The notes under the pieces were generated by a model. The model saw only the letters and a list, made by a program, of their open reading frames with translations, had not been told where the DNA came from and ran no database searches. Position numbers and translations under genes: made by a program. From contig NZ_JAPMLQ010000005.1 of the NCBI RefSeq assembly GCF_026410305.1, positions 124,001 through 188,000 of the forward strand: a DNA stretch of 64,000 nucleotides, read 5' to 3'. Shown one piece after another: positions 8,260 to 18,612 of this stretch. The stretch comes from Sulfitobacter sp. F26204 (GTDB lineage Bacteria; Pseudomonadota; Alphaproteobacteria; Rhodobacterales; Rhodobacteraceae). The first letter of the stretch is position 1. Each line of letters opens with the position of its first letter.

Positions 8260-9555
8260 CTACACATATCTGTTGACGATGTTTTCGAGGATCTCTTGTC
8301 GTCCGGACCGCGGTTGCGGGCCGGGACCATCAACATCAACAAGTTTCGCGACGCTTTCTAAATCCATTGATAACATCTTTGCGGCTTCGGGTGTTTTCCA
8401 GCCGGCGTAGCGTTTGCCGCGCTCCGCTTCGAGAAGGCCATCTTCCAGCATTGCGGCGGCCGCCTTGAAACCTCTGGCGCAAACGTCCATTGCTCCTGCA
8501 TGGGCGGCAATCAGATCATTCGGATCCAGGGACTGACGCCGTAGTTTGGCATCAAAGTTTGTGCCGCCCTTGGTAAAACCTCCGCCCTTGAGAATTTCGT
8601 AATAAGCCAGTGCCACCTCAGGTACATTATTGGGGAACTGATCCGTGTCCCAACCCGACTGATAATCATTACGGTTCATGTCGATAGACCCGAAGATTCC
8701 CAGGGTATTAGCCAAGGCTATTTCATGTTCGAAACTATGGCCCGCAAGAATGGCATGACCCTGTTCGATATTGACCTGTACTTCGTTTTCCAACCCGTAC
8801 CTTTTTAGGAAACCATAAACGGTTGCCACGTCGTAATCATATTGGTGTTTGGTCGGTTCCTGCGGCTTAGGCTCGATCAAGATCGCCCCTTTGAAGCCGA
8901 TCTTGTGCTTGTATTCTACCACTTTGTTGAGAAAACGGCCCATGTGTTCCGTTTCCTGTGCAAGATCGGTGTTCAAGAGGGTTTCATATCCTTCGCGACC
9001 ACCCCAGAGCACGTAATTCTCGCCACCCAAGGCATGTGTTGCATCCATACAAAGCTTTACCGTTGCTGCCGACCATGCAAAGATTTCGGGGTCAGGATTG
9101 GATGCTGCACCTGACATGAAACGGCGATTGGAAAACAGATTTGCAGTGCCCCACAACAGACGGGTTTTGTGGTTTTCCATTTTTGATGCGAAAATATCAG
9201 TGATTTCACGGAAGTTGCGTTCGCTTTCAGCAAAACTGGCTCCTTCAGGCCGGATATCGGCATCATGGAAACAGAAAAACGGCGCATTCAGAATGTCGAA
9301 CATTTCGAATGCGATGTCCGCCTTGAGGCGGGCGTCCTTCATGGTCTCGCCAAACCAGGGGCGTTCAAAGGTCTGCCCACCAAAGGGATCACCACCGGGC
9401 CAGGCAAAGCTGTGCCAATAAGCTACGGCAAACCGCAAATGATCCTCCATCCGTTTTCCCAGAACGATCTCGTCCGGATTGTAGTGACGAAAGGCAATGC
9501 CATCGGCATTTGGATCAAAAGTCAGAGGGGCAAGGTCGGAAAAAAAATGGCTCAT
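8260..9555 (-). CDS. xylA: Xylose isomerase
   Basis: Converts D-xylose to D-xylulose in the cytoplasm. The protein starts [15 protein letters not shown] and has the family motifs [13 protein letters not shown] and [18 protein letters not shown], which supply metal ligands. At 431 aa it is the usual length of the long (group II) enzymes. ATG 9555 is preferred to an upstream start at 9633 because AAGGAA lies just before it and the N-terminus matches the family. It is the last gene of the leftward xylFHGBA operon, 22 nt after xylB. Confidence 0.97.
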   Translation of the reverse strand: MSHFFSDLAPLTFDPNADGIAFRHYNPDEIVLGKRMEDHLRFAVAYWHSFAWPGGDPFGGQTFERPWFGETMKDARLKADIAFEMFDILNAPFFCFHDADIRPEGASFAESERNFREITDIFASKMENHKTRLLWGTANLFSNRRFMSGAASNPDPEIFAWSAATVKLCMDATHALGGENYVLWGGREGYETLLNTDLAQETEHMGRFLNKVVEYKHKIGFKGAILIEPKPQEPTKHQYDYDVATVYGFLKRYGLENEVQVNIEQGHAILAGHSFEHEIALANTLGIFGSIDMNRNDYQSGWDTDQFPNNVPEVALAYYEILKGGGFTKGGTNFDAKLRRQSLDPNDLIAAHAGAMDVCARGFKAAAAMLEDGLLEAERGKRYAGWKTPEAAKMLSMDLESVAKLVDVDGPGPQPRSGRQEILENIVNRYV

Positions 9556-9577
9556 GGAAAGGGTTCCTTGGAGTAGG

Positions 9578-11011
9578 TCAGAGGTCTTTGACGACCGAGT
9601 AAGCAGATTGGTAACGATGGTGCGCCTCGGCAAACGCCTGTTTCAGAGTCTGATTAGGTTCGAAACTGGATGCGATCGGTGGCATCGTAGCGATGCTTTG
9701 GTCGGCTCCGATTGTTGCCATCATGGCCAATCGGGCAGCGCCCAGAGCCGCGCCGAATTCACCTGCGGCAGGGCGATGTAGTTCAATGTCCAGTACGGTC
9801 GCCAATACCTGTAACCAATAATCGGATTTTGCACCGCCACCAAGCGCGAGCGCACTTTGGAGTCGGGTGCCTGTACCGACCAGAGCATCGCGGCAATCGG
9901 CAAAGGCATATGCAACACCTTCAAGAACAGCGCGTGTCGCAGCGGCAGCGTCAGTTGCGTGATCCAGATGAAGAAACTGCCCTCTGATTTGTGCATTGTT
10001 ATGCGGTGTGCGTTCGCCGCCCAAGTAGGGTAAAAACAGGGTTGGTGCAGGCGCTTTTAGCGCACCAAGATCCTCAGTCAGGGTCATGGTCGTCTGGCCG
10101 GTCAATCGCGCCAACCACTCCAAAGCATCGGTCGCAGCCAGAATAACACCCATCTGATGCCATGTATCCGGAACAGCATGGCAAAAGCTGTGAACAGCGC
10201 TGGCAGGAGAGGGGCGATAGGCATTATTCGCGGCAAACAGCACCCCGGAAGTACCAAGTGATAGGAAAGCAGTGCCGTCATCGATCACTCCAGCACCGAT
10301 TGCCGCGGCGGCGTTGTCCCCTGCACCCCCGGCGACTGTGACATTATCCGCACCCAGGATTGCGGCAAGAGCAGGACGCAGCTTGCCTGAAGGTGCAGAG
10401 CCTTCGACAAGGGCGGGCATATGGGCACGGGTCAGGTGACAGACATCCAGCAAGGCCTCAGACCAGTCCCGCTTGCCCGTATCAAGCCAGGCAGTCCCAG
10501 CAGCGTCAGACATTTCCGAGACGCTTTCGCCAGTCAGGAACAGACGTAATGCATCTTTTGGCAATAGAATTTTTGTTGCCCGGTCAAAAATATCGGGTTC
10601 GTTCCTGCGCAGCCATTCAACCTTTGGTGCCGTGAAACCCGGAAAAACGATGTTTCCGGTTGTCTGTCTGAACAATGCGGTGTTGTCCATTTCATCGGCC
10701 TCAACATAACTACGGGTATCATTCCACAACATGCAGGGCCGCAAAGGCACGTCCTGAGCATCAAAGAGGGTGGCGCCGTGCATATGGCCCGACAGGCCGA
10801 TCCCAGTGACGGTGCGGCAGTCAGTGATCGCGGCCAAGGCATTCAGGGCATTCTCGGCCGCATCGAACCAACTGGCAGGATCCTGTTCGGACCAACCATC
10901 ATGTGGGCGTTGAACTGTCAGGGGAACAGTATGTTCAGCCAGAATGTTCTGTTCATCATTGATCAGGATCGCTTTGAGCGAAGAAGTACCCAGATCGAGA
11001 CCGATAAACAT
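9578..11011 (-). CDS. xylB: Xylulokinase
   Basis: Phosphorylates D-xylulose to xylulose 5-phosphate, feeding the pentose phosphate pathway. The 477-aa FGGY-family kinase shows [16 protein letters not shown] at the N-terminus (phosphate-1 motif), [11 protein letters not shown] in the substrate site, and '[21 protein letters not shown]' near the C-terminus (adenosine motif). Its ATG overlaps the xylG stop by one nucleotide, so the two are translationally coupled. Confidence 0.96.
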   Translation of the reverse strand: MFIGLDLGTSSLKAILINDEQNILAEHTVPLTVQRPHDGWSEQDPASWFDAAENALNALAAITDCRTVTGIGLSGHMHGATLFDAQDVPLRPCMLWNDTRSYVEADEMDNTALFRQTTGNIVFPGFTAPKVEWLRRNEPDIFDRATKILLPKDALRLFLTGESVSEMSDAAGTAWLDTGKRDWSEALLDVCHLTRAHMPALVEGSAPSGKLRPALAAILGADNVTVAGGAGDNAAAAIGAGVIDDGTAFLSLGTSGVLFAANNAYRPSPASAVHSFCHAVPDTWHQMGVILAATDALEWLARLTGQTTMTLTEDLGALKAPAPTLFLPYLGGERTPHNNAQIRGQFLHLDHATDAAAATRAVLEGVAYAFADCRDALVGTGTRLQSALALGGGAKSDYWLQVLATVLDIELHRPAAGEFGAALGAARLAMMATIGADQSIATMPPIASSFEPNQTLKQAFAEAHHRYQSAYSVVKDL

Positions 11012-11760
11012 CAGGCTGCCACTTTCGGGTTCTTGCCAAGAATGATCATTGACAGGATGTCGTCTTCGGTCACGTCTGCGACGCGTTCGGTGCCTACCAT
11101 TCTGCCGTTTTTCATCACCGAAACACGATCACACAGATCCATCATTTCGCGTGTGTCGTGAGAGATCAGGAATATGCCGAGCCCCTGGTTTTTTAATTCC
11201 TGGATTAGTTCGGCAACCATGGCGGTTTCATGTACACCCAATGCGGCTGTCGGTTCATCCATGATCAGGATCTTGGCGTTAAAATAAACTGCGCGGGCAA
11301 TGGCGACTGATTGGCGCTGGCCGCCCGAAAGCGCCGAGACAGGCACTTTCAATTTCTTGAAATTCGGGTTGAGGCGGGACATGATCTTACGGGTCTCGGC
11401 CTCCATCCGGTCATCATCTACAAACCCGAGGGTTGTCGTAAGTTCGCGGCCTAGAAACAGATTGGAGGCAGCGTCCAGGTTATCGGCGAGGGCAAGCGTT
11501 TGGTATATTGTCTCGATATTATGGTTGCGGGCATCGCGGGGGCTAGTGATGGAAACCTTCTTGCCGTTGATCAGAATCTCGCCGCTGTCCATCTTGTAGG
11601 CTCCAGACAGCATTTTGATCAGGGTCGACTTGCCTGCACCGTTATGACCCAACAGACCGACAACTTCGCCTGCGTAGAGACTGATGCTCACGTTATCGAC
11701 CGCCTGTACACCGCCAAAGGCTATTGAGACATTTCTCATTTCGACAAGGGGCGTTTCCAT
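11011..11760 (-). CDS. xylG: Sugar ABC transporter ATP-binding protein, single-domain (xylose)
   Basis: ATPase of a xylose ABC importer. One complete nucleotide-binding domain is visible: Walker [10 protein letters not shown], signature [14 protein letters not shown], Walker [13 protein letters not shown] and the H-loop ISHD. At 249 aa it has a single ABC domain, whereas E. coli-type XylG has two fused in about 510 aa; here it must act as a homodimer, as in FrcA-like systems. It overlaps xylB and xylH by one nucleotide each. Confidence 0.92.
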   Translation of the reverse strand: METPLVEMRNVSIAFGGVQAVDNVSISLYAGEVVGLLGHNGAGKSTLIKMLSGAYKMDSGEILINGKKVSITSPRDARNHNIETIYQTLALADNLDAASNLFLGRELTTTLGFVDDDRMEAETRKIMSRLNPNFKKLKVPVSALSGGQRQSVAIARAVYFNAKILIMDEPTAALGVHETAMVAELIQELKNQGLGIFLISHDTREMMDLCDRVSVMKNGRMVGTERVADVTEDDILSMIILGKNPKVAA

Positions 11761-13055
11761 TATTTTGCTCCTGTGCGTTTGCGATATTGAATGTCGATAA
11801 ACACCGCAAAAACCAATACGGCACCGACAACGATGTTTTGTAGCGGGGCATCAACGCCAACCATGGCCATGCCCGATTGTAAGGATTGCATTATGAGTGC
11901 TCCGAGGATTGCGCCGTAAATGGTGCCGATCCCGCCAGAGAGCGCGGTGCCGCCAATCACCGCGGCGGCAATGACACGCAATTCATCCAGGGTGCCCAGA
12001 TCGTTAGAGTGGTTGGCCAACCGTGACGAGGCCACTACCGCCGAGATGGCGCATAGGGCACCCATGAGTGAAAATATTTTCACGGTTAACATTTTCGTGT
12101 TGATGCCTGACAATTCAGCGGCATCAGGATTGCCACCGGTAGCAAAAATGTAGCGACCAAACCGGGTGCGTCGTGCGATAATTGTCATGATGATCGCAAT
12201 GGCGACGAGCAAAAGAACCGAGATGGGCAAGCCGTAGACAGGCGTGCAACCCTCCGCGACTTCGCAACCGAATTTGGAAGGGTCACGGGCGACGACACGT
12301 TCGGGGACGGAATAATTTGTTAGAATCGCCACAAAGCCCGCGATAGAGATCGTACAGAAGGCTGCAAGGCTTAGCTCCGCCCACATAGGTTTGACAGGAA
12401 AACCATGGGCGATCTTTGTTTGGCGCGCGCGAAAAATCATCAGAAGGCTCGCAAGAATGGCAAGAATACCAAGTCCCCAACTCAATGGACCGCCAAGAGT
12501 GCCGTTGATGCCACCGAAGGTCATAAATGTCTTGTCGAGCGGCCCTATGGTTTGGCCGCTGGTTTGATACCAACCGACATTGCGCCAGATCAGAAAGCCG
12601 CCAAGTGTGACGATAAAGGCGGGAATGCCCTGATAGCCGATCAGCCAACCATTGAAGGCACCGATTGCACTACCAAGGATCAATCCCGCTCCAATGGCGA
12701 TCCATGGAATGGCCCAATGGCCAATTTCGAACCCCATACCGGGAAGAAAACGCACCTGTGTCATCGCCATGAGCGCCGAACAGGCGGCGAGCACGGCACC
12801 AACGGACAAATCGATATGTCGGGTAACGATTACGAACACCATGCCGGTAGCCATGATGGCGACTGATGCTGTCTGGATTGTCAGGTTGAAAATGTTGCGC
12901 GGCGTCAGAAACCTGCCATCGGTGAGGATATTGAACACCACAGCGACAAGAATAAAGGCGCCGATCATACCCATCAGGCGCGTGTCTACCTCTAGTGTGG
13001 CAAGGAGGCTGCGGCGCGGGGCAGAGGTGGTTGTATCAGAGGTCTGATCAGTCAT
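11760..13055 (-). CDS. xylH: Sugar ABC transporter permease (xylose)
   Basis: Membrane channel of the xylose importer, 431 aa with about ten hydrophobic helices. The family region '[26 protein letters not shown]' and the late '[27 protein letters not shown]' motif identify it as a CUT2-type permease. The start is set at ATG 13055 (MTDQTSD); an upstream start at 13079 would add eight unlikely residues. It follows xylF after a 155-bp gap containing a hairpin. Confidence 0.94.
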   Translation of the reverse strand: MTDQTSDTTTSAPRRSLLATLEVDTRLMGMIGAFILVAVVFNILTDGRFLTPRNIFNLTIQTASVAIMATGMVFVIVTRHIDLSVGAVLAACSALMAMTQVRFLPGMGFEIGHWAIPWIAIGAGLILGSAIGAFNGWLIGYQGIPAFIVTLGGFLIWRNVGWYQTSGQTIGPLDKTFMTFGGINGTLGGPLSWGLGILAILASLLMIFRARQTKIAHGFPVKPMWAELSLAAFCTISIAGFVAILTNYSVPERVVARDPSKFGCEVAEGCTPVYGLPISVLLLVAIAIIMTIIARRTRFGRYIFATGGNPDAAELSGINTKMLTVKIFSLMGALCAISAVVASSRLANHSNDLGTLDELRVIAAAVIGGTALSGGIGTIYGAILGALIMQSLQSGMAMVGVDAPLQNIVVGAVLVFAVFIDIQYRKRTGAK

Positions 13056-13177
13056 CGGGCTGGCCTTGCAGTTGTGCACGATAGGATCCCCATAGGAACC
13101 AGGGGCGATTGAAATGCAGGAAAGGATTTGGAGAGGCCTGGGGCTGTCTGGTACAGGCTTGGAACCATGGCCGGATA

Positions 13178-13201
13178 GGGGCGACGCAAATTGGCCGCCC
13201 C
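13178..13201 (-). repeat. Hairpin between xylF and xylH
   Basis: Arms GGGGCG and CGCCCC (13178-13183 and 13196-13201) form a 6-bp GC stem, extendable by one G-T pair, around a 12-nt loop. It starts about 10 nt after the xylF stop. There is no U tract, so partial termination or 3'-end protection of xylF mRNA is more likely than full termination. Confidence 0.55.
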
Positions 13202-13210
13202 CTTTTGGCT

Positions 13211-14245
13211 TTAGTTACAGGGTGCCGGGCCGTCCGAGACACCTTGGCACAGTTTGTCTTGGTCAATCCATCCGGCATCTGTCACGACGGTCAGGTTGTC
13301 CTTGGTCACGGGGACCGGGGCGAGGAACTTGGCAGTCAGTTTCGTGCCCGCCGGGGATTCCCAGACAACATGGCCGTCAATTGACGTCAGGTCGCCATCG
13401 TTCTTTGACAGAGCCACAGCAATTTCACCCGCGGCCTTGCCCAATTCACGGGCATCTTTCCAAACTGAAACCGTCTGCGTTCCCAGAGCAACGCGGTTCA
13501 GGGCCGCATGATCACCATCTTGGCCTGAGACTGGAATACCTTCCATGCCCTGTGCCGTGAGCGCAGCAACGACACCGCCGGCGGTGCCATCGTTGGAGGC
13601 TACGACCGCATCAACGCCGTTGTCGTTTGCGGTCAGGATCTGTTCCATATTCCGTTGTGCATTGGCGGGCAGCCAGCCATCGGTATAGGCTTCGTCAACG
13701 ATTGTGATGTCACCGGCGTCGATTGAAGCCTGCAACACTTCCTGCTGTCCACCGCGCAAAAAGTCAGCGTTCGGATCGGTCGGCGAGCCCTTGATCATGA
13801 CATAACGACCCTTTGGCGCAGCAGCCAGAACGGCGCGTGCTTGCATGCGACCAACTTCGACGTTGTCAAAAGTCAGATAAAAGGCCCGAGAGTCTTCGAT
13901 CAGGCGATCATAGCCGACCACGGGGATGCCTTCTGCTGCGGCGGCTTCGACGGCAGGGCCGATTGCTGCGCTGTCCTGCGCGAGGATGATCAAGGCATCA
14001 ACACCCTGGGCGATCAGGCTTTCTACATCGGAAAGCTGTTTGGCCGAAGACGACTGCGCGTCTGCGGACAAATATGCGGCACCGGCGGCATCGAGTGCAC
14101 CTTTGATAGCAGCTTCGTCGGTTTTCCAGCGCTCTTCCTGAAAATTGGACCAACTGACCCCGACTGTCAGACTGTGGCCGTCAGCAAATGCGGCGGACGC
14201 AAAGCCCGCGACAGCCACGGCAGCTGCTGCAATAAATTTTTTCAT
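13211..14245 (-). CDS. xylF: D-xylose ABC transporter substrate-binding protein
   Basis: Periplasmic sugar receptor, 344 aa, with a Sec signal peptide ending AAFADG. The mature part fits the XylF branch of sugar-binding proteins: GVSWSNFQEERWKTDE, 'GIPVVGYDRLI', 'DAVVASNDGTAGGVV' and 'VSGQDGDHAALNRV', which carry ligand-contacting Trp, Arg, Asn and Asp residues. It heads the leftward xylose operon. Its promoter region holds an inverted repeat (14326-14348) that overlaps a TTGACA box. Confidence 0.96.
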   Translation of the reverse strand: MKKFIAAAAVAVAGFASAAFADGHSLTVGVSWSNFQEERWKTDEAAIKGALDAAGAAYLSADAQSSSAKQLSDVESLIAQGVDALIILAQDSAAIGPAVEAAAAEGIPVVGYDRLIEDSRAFYLTFDNVEVGRMQARAVLAAAPKGRYVMIKGSPTDPNADFLRGGQQEVLQASIDAGDITIVDEAYTDGWLPANAQRNMEQILTANDNGVDAVVASNDGTAGGVVAALTAQGMEGIPVSGQDGDHAALNRVALGTQTVSVWKDARELGKAAGEIAVALSKNDGDLTSIDGHVVWESPAGTKLTAKFLAPVPVTKDNLTVVTDAGWIDQDKLCQGVSDGPAPCN

Positions 14246-14325
14246 GTGTTCCTCCCAGAATCATTTTCCCTCCCAAGGGGGGAGAGAGCCCGAGTCGGTA
14301 GCCCGGTTAGGTTAACAATGTCTTA

Positions 14326-14348
14326 TTTATTTCAGTTGTCAAAATAAA
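14326..14348. promoter_or_regulatory. Inverted repeat overlapping the xylF -35 box, candidate XylR operator
   Basis: Arms TTTATTT (14326-14332) and AAATAAA (14342-14348) are separated by 9 nt. On the minus strand a consensus TTGACA lies at 14342-14337 inside the element, so a bound ROK repressor would block xylF transcription. No convincing -10 box was found. A second small repeat, CAGAT/ATCTG (14402-14415), lies nearer xylR. Confidence 0.55.
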
Positions 14349-14471
14349 AATGACGAGCACTTAGTAATCCGCGAGAAAAATGCTTTCTTTTCGACGAATT
14401 TCAGATCAATATCTGCAAGGAACTGGCTTCTTTTGTCATATGCACCGATATTTATTTTAGTTGGGAAACTT

Positions 14472-15734
14472 ATGAGCGGTACAAGCGATTTCGCAGCCGA
14501 AACTCAACTTGAGGGCTGTGGCCCCATGCTAGGCAATCAGTCGCACCAACAAAAGCCACTGCGTCAAAGAGTGTTCGAATATGTTCGTGCGCAGGGCAAT
14601 ACTGCCCGTAGTGATATCAGCCGCGCGCTTGAAATCAGTCCAGGTTCGGCGACCACATTGACGGCTGATCTGATCCGCGCAGGGTTGCTGCGCGAAGTGG
14701 CAGGGCTTGAGCGTGACAATAGCCGGGGACGCCCGCGAGTCGCGCTTGAGATTGTGCCTCAAGCGGGTTTTGTGATCGGGATCAAACTGGGGGATACAGG
14801 ACACACAGCGGTTCTGGCTGATTTTACAGGTGCGATGATAAGTAATGCCAGTTTACCTTCCTTGCCCACCAGCCGCCCGGCAACAACGCTGTTGGACGAG
14901 GTTGCGAGACTGATTGACATGTTGCTGTCGCAGACCAATACGCCCATGAACAAGGTTAAAGGTATTGGCATTGGTATGGCAGGCCTGATTGATCATGCGC
15001 ATGGATTGGTACGTTGGTCACCCTTGCTTAACTCCCGTGATCAGGCGTTCGGTGCAGCGGCCGAAGCACGCTTTGGTCGTTCTGTGGTGCTTGAAAATGA
15101 CGCCAATATGTTGACCTTGGCGGAACTGTGGTTTGGGTCGGGGCGCGCAAAAAGTGACTTTGCCGTTATTACGATTGAAAATGGGGTGGGCATGGGCCTG
15201 GTGTTGAACAACAGACTCTATCGCGGCTCATTTGGTATGGGATTGGAGCTGGGTCATACCAAGGTCCAGCTGGATGGTGCCCTTTGCAGATGTGGTGAGC
15301 GCGGTTGCCTCGAAGCCTATATTTCAGATTATGCCTTGGTACGGGAGGCGGCAACAGCGTTGAATCTGCCCCTGGATAAGAACATCAGCTTTCAATCCTT
15401 GTTAGGGACGCTTTTTGACGAAGCTGCTGCAGGCAATACCGCGGCACAAAAGATATTCCAACGGGCAGGCCGGTTTCTGGCGTTGGGATTGTCAAACGTG
15501 GTTCAATTGTTTGATCCGGCCCTGGTTATCCTGTCAGGTGAGCGTATGACCTATGATTTCATGTATGATGGTGATGTTTTACGGGATGTGCAGGCTCTGA
15601 CGTTATCGCGCGGCGACATGCCTTGTTTGGTAGAAGTGCATCCTCATGCTGATCTGGATTGGGCACGCGGTGCTACCGCGCGCGCCCTCGCACAGGTCAC
15701 AGACGCCATTTTCAAGACCGAGGCTGCAATATGA
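14472..15734 (+). CDS. xylR: ROK family transcriptional regulator (xylose repressor type)
   Basis: A 420-aa protein combining an N-terminal winged helix ('RQRVFEYVRAQGNTARSDISRALEISPGSATTLT' region) with a sugar-kinase-like ROK domain. The zinc motif CRCGERGCLEAY is intact, as is 'GIGIGMAGLIDH'. ATG 14472 is chosen; a TTG at 14433 would add 13 residues. Being divergent from xylFHGBA, it most likely represses that operon in the absence of xylose, as known for ROK-type XylR proteins. Its stop overlaps the next ATG (ATGA). Confidence 0.9.
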   Translation: MSGTSDFAAETQLEGCGPMLGNQSHQQKPLRQRVFEYVRAQGNTARSDISRALEISPGSATTLTADLIRAGLLREVAGLERDNSRGRPRVALEIVPQAGFVIGIKLGDTGHTAVLADFTGAMISNASLPSLPTSRPATTLLDEVARLIDMLLSQTNTPMNKVKGIGIGMAGLIDHAHGLVRWSPLLNSRDQAFGAAAEARFGRSVVLENDANMLTLAELWFGSGRAKSDFAVITIENGVGMGLVLNNRLYRGSFGMGLELGHTKVQLDGALCRCGERGCLEAYISDYALVREAATALNLPLDKNISFQSLLGTLFDEAAAGNTAAQKIFQRAGRFLALGLSNVVQLFDPALVILSGERMTYDFMYDGDVLRDVQALTLSRGDMPCLVEVHPHADLDWARGATARALAQVTDAIFKTEAAI

Positions 15735-17218
15735 GAAATTGGTTCATATTCACGCTTTGCATGCTGGGGCAAATGGCCTTTGCACAGGTTCAGTTTGAGG
15801 ATCGCTCAGAGGGATTGCCCGAGCATATCTATTCTGGCGGATGGGAACATTTCGTCGGCGGCGGTGTCGCGGTCTTTGATTGTGATGGTGATGCATTGCC
15901 AGACCTGTATGCAGCTGGTGGCACGCAACCGGCAAGATTGATGCATAACAATGGGAACTTTGAGTTTGAGGTTGTTGCATCGCCCAGGCTGACCGGGGTG
16001 AGTGGTGCCTATCCACTGGATATTGATGCGGACGGGTTCATGGATCTTTTTGTTCTGCGGGTGGGTGCAAATGTCGTTTTGCGCGGCAAGGGTGATTGTC
16101 GTTTCGAAAATGCGACGCAGGCCATGGGTTTTGTGGCTGAAGACCGCTGGAGCACGGCCTTTACCGCCTGGTGGAAAGAAGGAGGCGACCGCCCACAAAT
16201 GGCGGTTGGCAATTATGTCGATCGACTGGACCCCAACGGGCCCTTTGAGGCTTGTGACGACAATACGCTTCTGACGCCTGCTGCGCAGGGGTATGTGAGC
16301 AGCCCCCTGTCACCCGGTTATTGTACCTTGTCCCTTCTGGCAGCGCGGGATGCCTGGGGGTTGCACCGGCTGAGGTTTTCCAACGACCGGCATTATTATG
16401 TATCCGGCGGAAAAGAACAGATGTGGGACATCGCTGAAAAGCGGTTTCTGACCACTGAAGACGGTTGGCCAGACCTTTCGGTTTGGGGCATGGGCATCGC
16501 ATCGCGCGACATCACCGGAGATGGCCGTGACGAAATTGTGCTGACTTCAATGGGGGATCAACTTTTGCAACTTGCGAAGAGCGATGGTTATCGCGCTGCA
16601 CCTTTCGACATTGGCACCTATGCCCACCGCCCCCACATGGGCGGTGACGGGCGACCTTCAACGGGGTGGCATGCGGAATTCGGGGATGTGAATAATGACG
16701 GTTTGCCTGATCTGTTCATTGCAAAAGGCAATGTTGACCAGATGCCAGGAATGGCGATGCGTGATCCCAACAACCTGTTGATGCAACAAGCAGGTGGAAC
16801 CTTTGTTGAAGCCGCCGCCCAAGCAGGCGTTGCGTCGTTGGCCCGGTCACGCGGTGCCGCATTGGCGGATTTCGACAATGACGGAAAGCTCGATCTGCTG
16901 GTCATGAACAGGCGTGCACCGATGGAATTGTACCGCAACAAAACACCTGATGCGGGAAACTGGGTCAGGATCAAATTGAAACAGCTTGGTGGAAACCGTG
17001 ACGCTGTCGGAGCACGGGTGGACCTGTTTGTTGGTGAAAACATTCAATCGATGCAAAAACTGGTCGGCGGTGGGCATGCAGGAGGTCAGGCACTTCCGCT
17101 GCATTTCGGTCTGGGGCAGGGCGTTGCAGCGCAGGTGGTTGTCAGATGGCCCGATGGTTCCATCGGTGCCTATCGTGTCCAGGCCGGCGAGACCGCTACG
17201 CTTGAGAAAGGCAGTTAA
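15731..17218 (+). CDS. Secreted VCBS/FG-GAP repeat protein with ASPIC/UnbV-like C-terminus
   Basis: A 495-aa exported protein, signal peptide ending MAFAQVQ. It carries several Ca-binding FG-GAP/VCBS-type repeats with Asp-rich loops: DCDGDALPDLY, DIDADGFMDLF, DITGDGRDEIV, DVNNDGLPDLF and DFDNDGKLDLL. The end (VKLKQLGGNRDAVGARVDL-like, then VVVRWPDGSIG) matches the ASPIC/UnbV domain. The molecular role of such proteins is unknown. It is fused to the regulatory unit by an ATGA overlap with xylR and overlaps the convergent MauG-like gene by 4 nt. A beta-propeller periplasmic or outer-surface role is likely. Confidence 0.85.
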   Translation: MRNWFIFTLCMLGQMAFAQVQFEDRSEGLPEHIYSGGWEHFVGGGVAVFDCDGDALPDLYAAGGTQPARLMHNNGNFEFEVVASPRLTGVSGAYPLDIDADGFMDLFVLRVGANVVLRGKGDCRFENATQAMGFVAEDRWSTAFTAWWKEGGDRPQMAVGNYVDRLDPNGPFEACDDNTLLTPAAQGYVSSPLSPGYCTLSLLAARDAWGLHRLRFSNDRHYYVSGGKEQMWDIAEKRFLTTEDGWPDLSVWGMGIASRDITGDGRDEIVLTSMGDQLLQLAKSDGYRAAPFDIGTYAHRPHMGGDGRPSTGWHAEFGDVNNDGLPDLFIAKGNVDQMPGMAMRDPNNLLMQQAGGTFVEAAAQAGVASLARSRGAALADFDNDGKLDLLVMNRRAPMELYRNKTPDAGNWVRIKLKQLGGNRDAVGARVDLFVGENIQSMQKLVGGGHAGGQALPLHFGLGQGVAAQVVVRWPDGSIGAYRVQAGETATLEKGS

Positions 17219-18543
17219 TGGCGTGGTACAGGCAAACCGCTGGGTACCGCCGCAGGGATACCAAGCCGTCCACGAATGGCGACGGGATCGGTGAGGGTAT
17301 CAAGAAATGCCAGAATGTCATCGATGTCTTGCGAGGTGAGCGTGACAGCGGGCGTTGTAACAGAGGCGGCGATGGCATCGACCTGTTCGGGGTCCTGCAT
17401 CACTGTGAAATCATCACTGGGCAGATCAGGCAAGTGAACATTGGCCGGGTCGAACTCTTGCAAACCTCTCAGGGGATCTGCATGAGCGGCAATGAAATCA
17501 CGCAGTTCTGCATGGCCGCCTGCATGACCATAGGGCGCCGTCAACACGACATTGCGCAGGGATGGTGTGCGAAATGCAAACATGTCGGCGGGATCACCGG
17601 TAACAAGATAGCGCCCCGCGTCACCATGATGGTTTTCGAAAGGGGCGATTTTGCCGGGACCGATCTGGGGCGCACCCATTGCGTGAAAACGGTGGTCGGT
17701 CTGGAATGGGCCGCTGTGGCATGTGGCGCAATTGGCAGGTCCGTAAAACAGGTTCATGCCGCGCAAAGCCGCACCGTCAAGTTTGGTTTCACCGCGCAGA
17801 ACCGCATCAAAAGGAGCAGTATCGGAGCGCCATTCAAACGCCATGAAGGCGGCTATTGCGTTGGAAATGTCGGTAAAGGCAATGTCCGTTCCACTGTTGA
17901 TATGCGGGTAAAGCGCCCGGAAACGTTGTGCATAGGCAGGCACATCGGCCACCCGCCGCGCAATCAAATCCCAGGCACCGCCCTTGCCGGTGATCAGCCC
18001 CTGGCGTACAGCGCGGCCAATTTCGTTTTCGCGAAAACTGCCTGCCATCTCGGCACTGCTCAGCACCGGGAACATGGTCTGGGCCGACAGAACCGACGCA
18101 AAACCAGTGACCATATCTGTGTCCATCGGCGTACGAAATCCACCGGGTTGGGCAGGGTCAGCTTGCAGGCGCCCGTCGTGGAACATTGTGGTGAATTCAT
18201 GGGCTCCCAAATTGAACAGGGCGGGTGCATTGCGCGGAATGCGTTCGTCAGGCATATGCGCTGGGTCGGCATGTCGATCTGGCCCAAGGCCGATGCCACC
18301 TTCACCAATTGCCAGCGCCACACCATCAGCGGTGGCAAATTTGGGGTGATGGCATGTTGCGCAGGCGATATTGCGGTTGCCCGACAGGATCGGATCATAA
18401 AACAACAATTGGCCCAATGCGGCTTCAGCCGGATCAATGGGGGCAAAGAGATCGTCAGTGATCGGCGCAGGCAGCGGATCGCCCAGAGCAACGCTCATTC
18501 CAGCGATCAGAAACAGAACGGGAAACAAAAGGGCATGACGCAT
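17215..18543 (-). CDS. Di-haem cytochrome c peroxidase / MauG-like protein
   Basis: A 442-aa periplasmic protein with a Sec signal (MRHALLFPVLFLIAGMSVALG). Two haem-binding CATCH motifs are at residues 61-65 and 272-276, followed by 'FRTPSLRNVVLTAPYGHAGG', the typical MauG/CcpA distal segment. Members reduce peroxide or oxidise protein side chains. ATG 18543 gives the signal peptide directly; a longer frame to 18711 would add a non-signal extension. It is divergent from glk and ends convergently on the VCBS/UnbV gene. Which reaction it carries out is not clear. Confidence 0.9.
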   Translation of the reverse strand: MRHALLFPVLFLIAGMSVALGDPLPAPITDDLFAPIDPAEAALGQLLFYDPILSGNRNIACATCHHPKFATADGVALAIGEGGIGLGPDRHADPAHMPDERIPRNAPALFNLGAHEFTTMFHDGRLQADPAQPGGFRTPMDTDMVTGFASVLSAQTMFPVLSSAEMAGSFRENEIGRAVRQGLITGKGGAWDLIARRVADVPAYAQRFRALYPHINSGTDIAFTDISNAIAAFMAFEWRSDTAPFDAVLRGETKLDGAALRGMNLFYGPANCATCHSGPFQTDHRFHAMGAPQIGPGKIAPFENHHGDAGRYLVTGDPADMFAFRTPSLRNVVLTAPYGHAGGHAELRDFIAAHADPLRGLQEFDPANVHLPDLPSDDFTVMQDPEQVDAIAASVTTPAVTLTSQDIDDILAFLDTLTDPVAIRGRLGIPAAVPSGLPVPRH

Positions 18544-18612
18544 GATGTGGTATGAATCCGTAAAACTATGGTCTGTCTTTTTTCGCATCAGAGCATGCGG
18601 AGTGTATCGCGC

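Noticed and set aside
17218..18555. 445-codon open frame on the plus strand
   Set aside because: It is antisense to the di-haem MauG-like gene, whose signal peptide and two CATCH motifs are clear; its own translation shows no family features.
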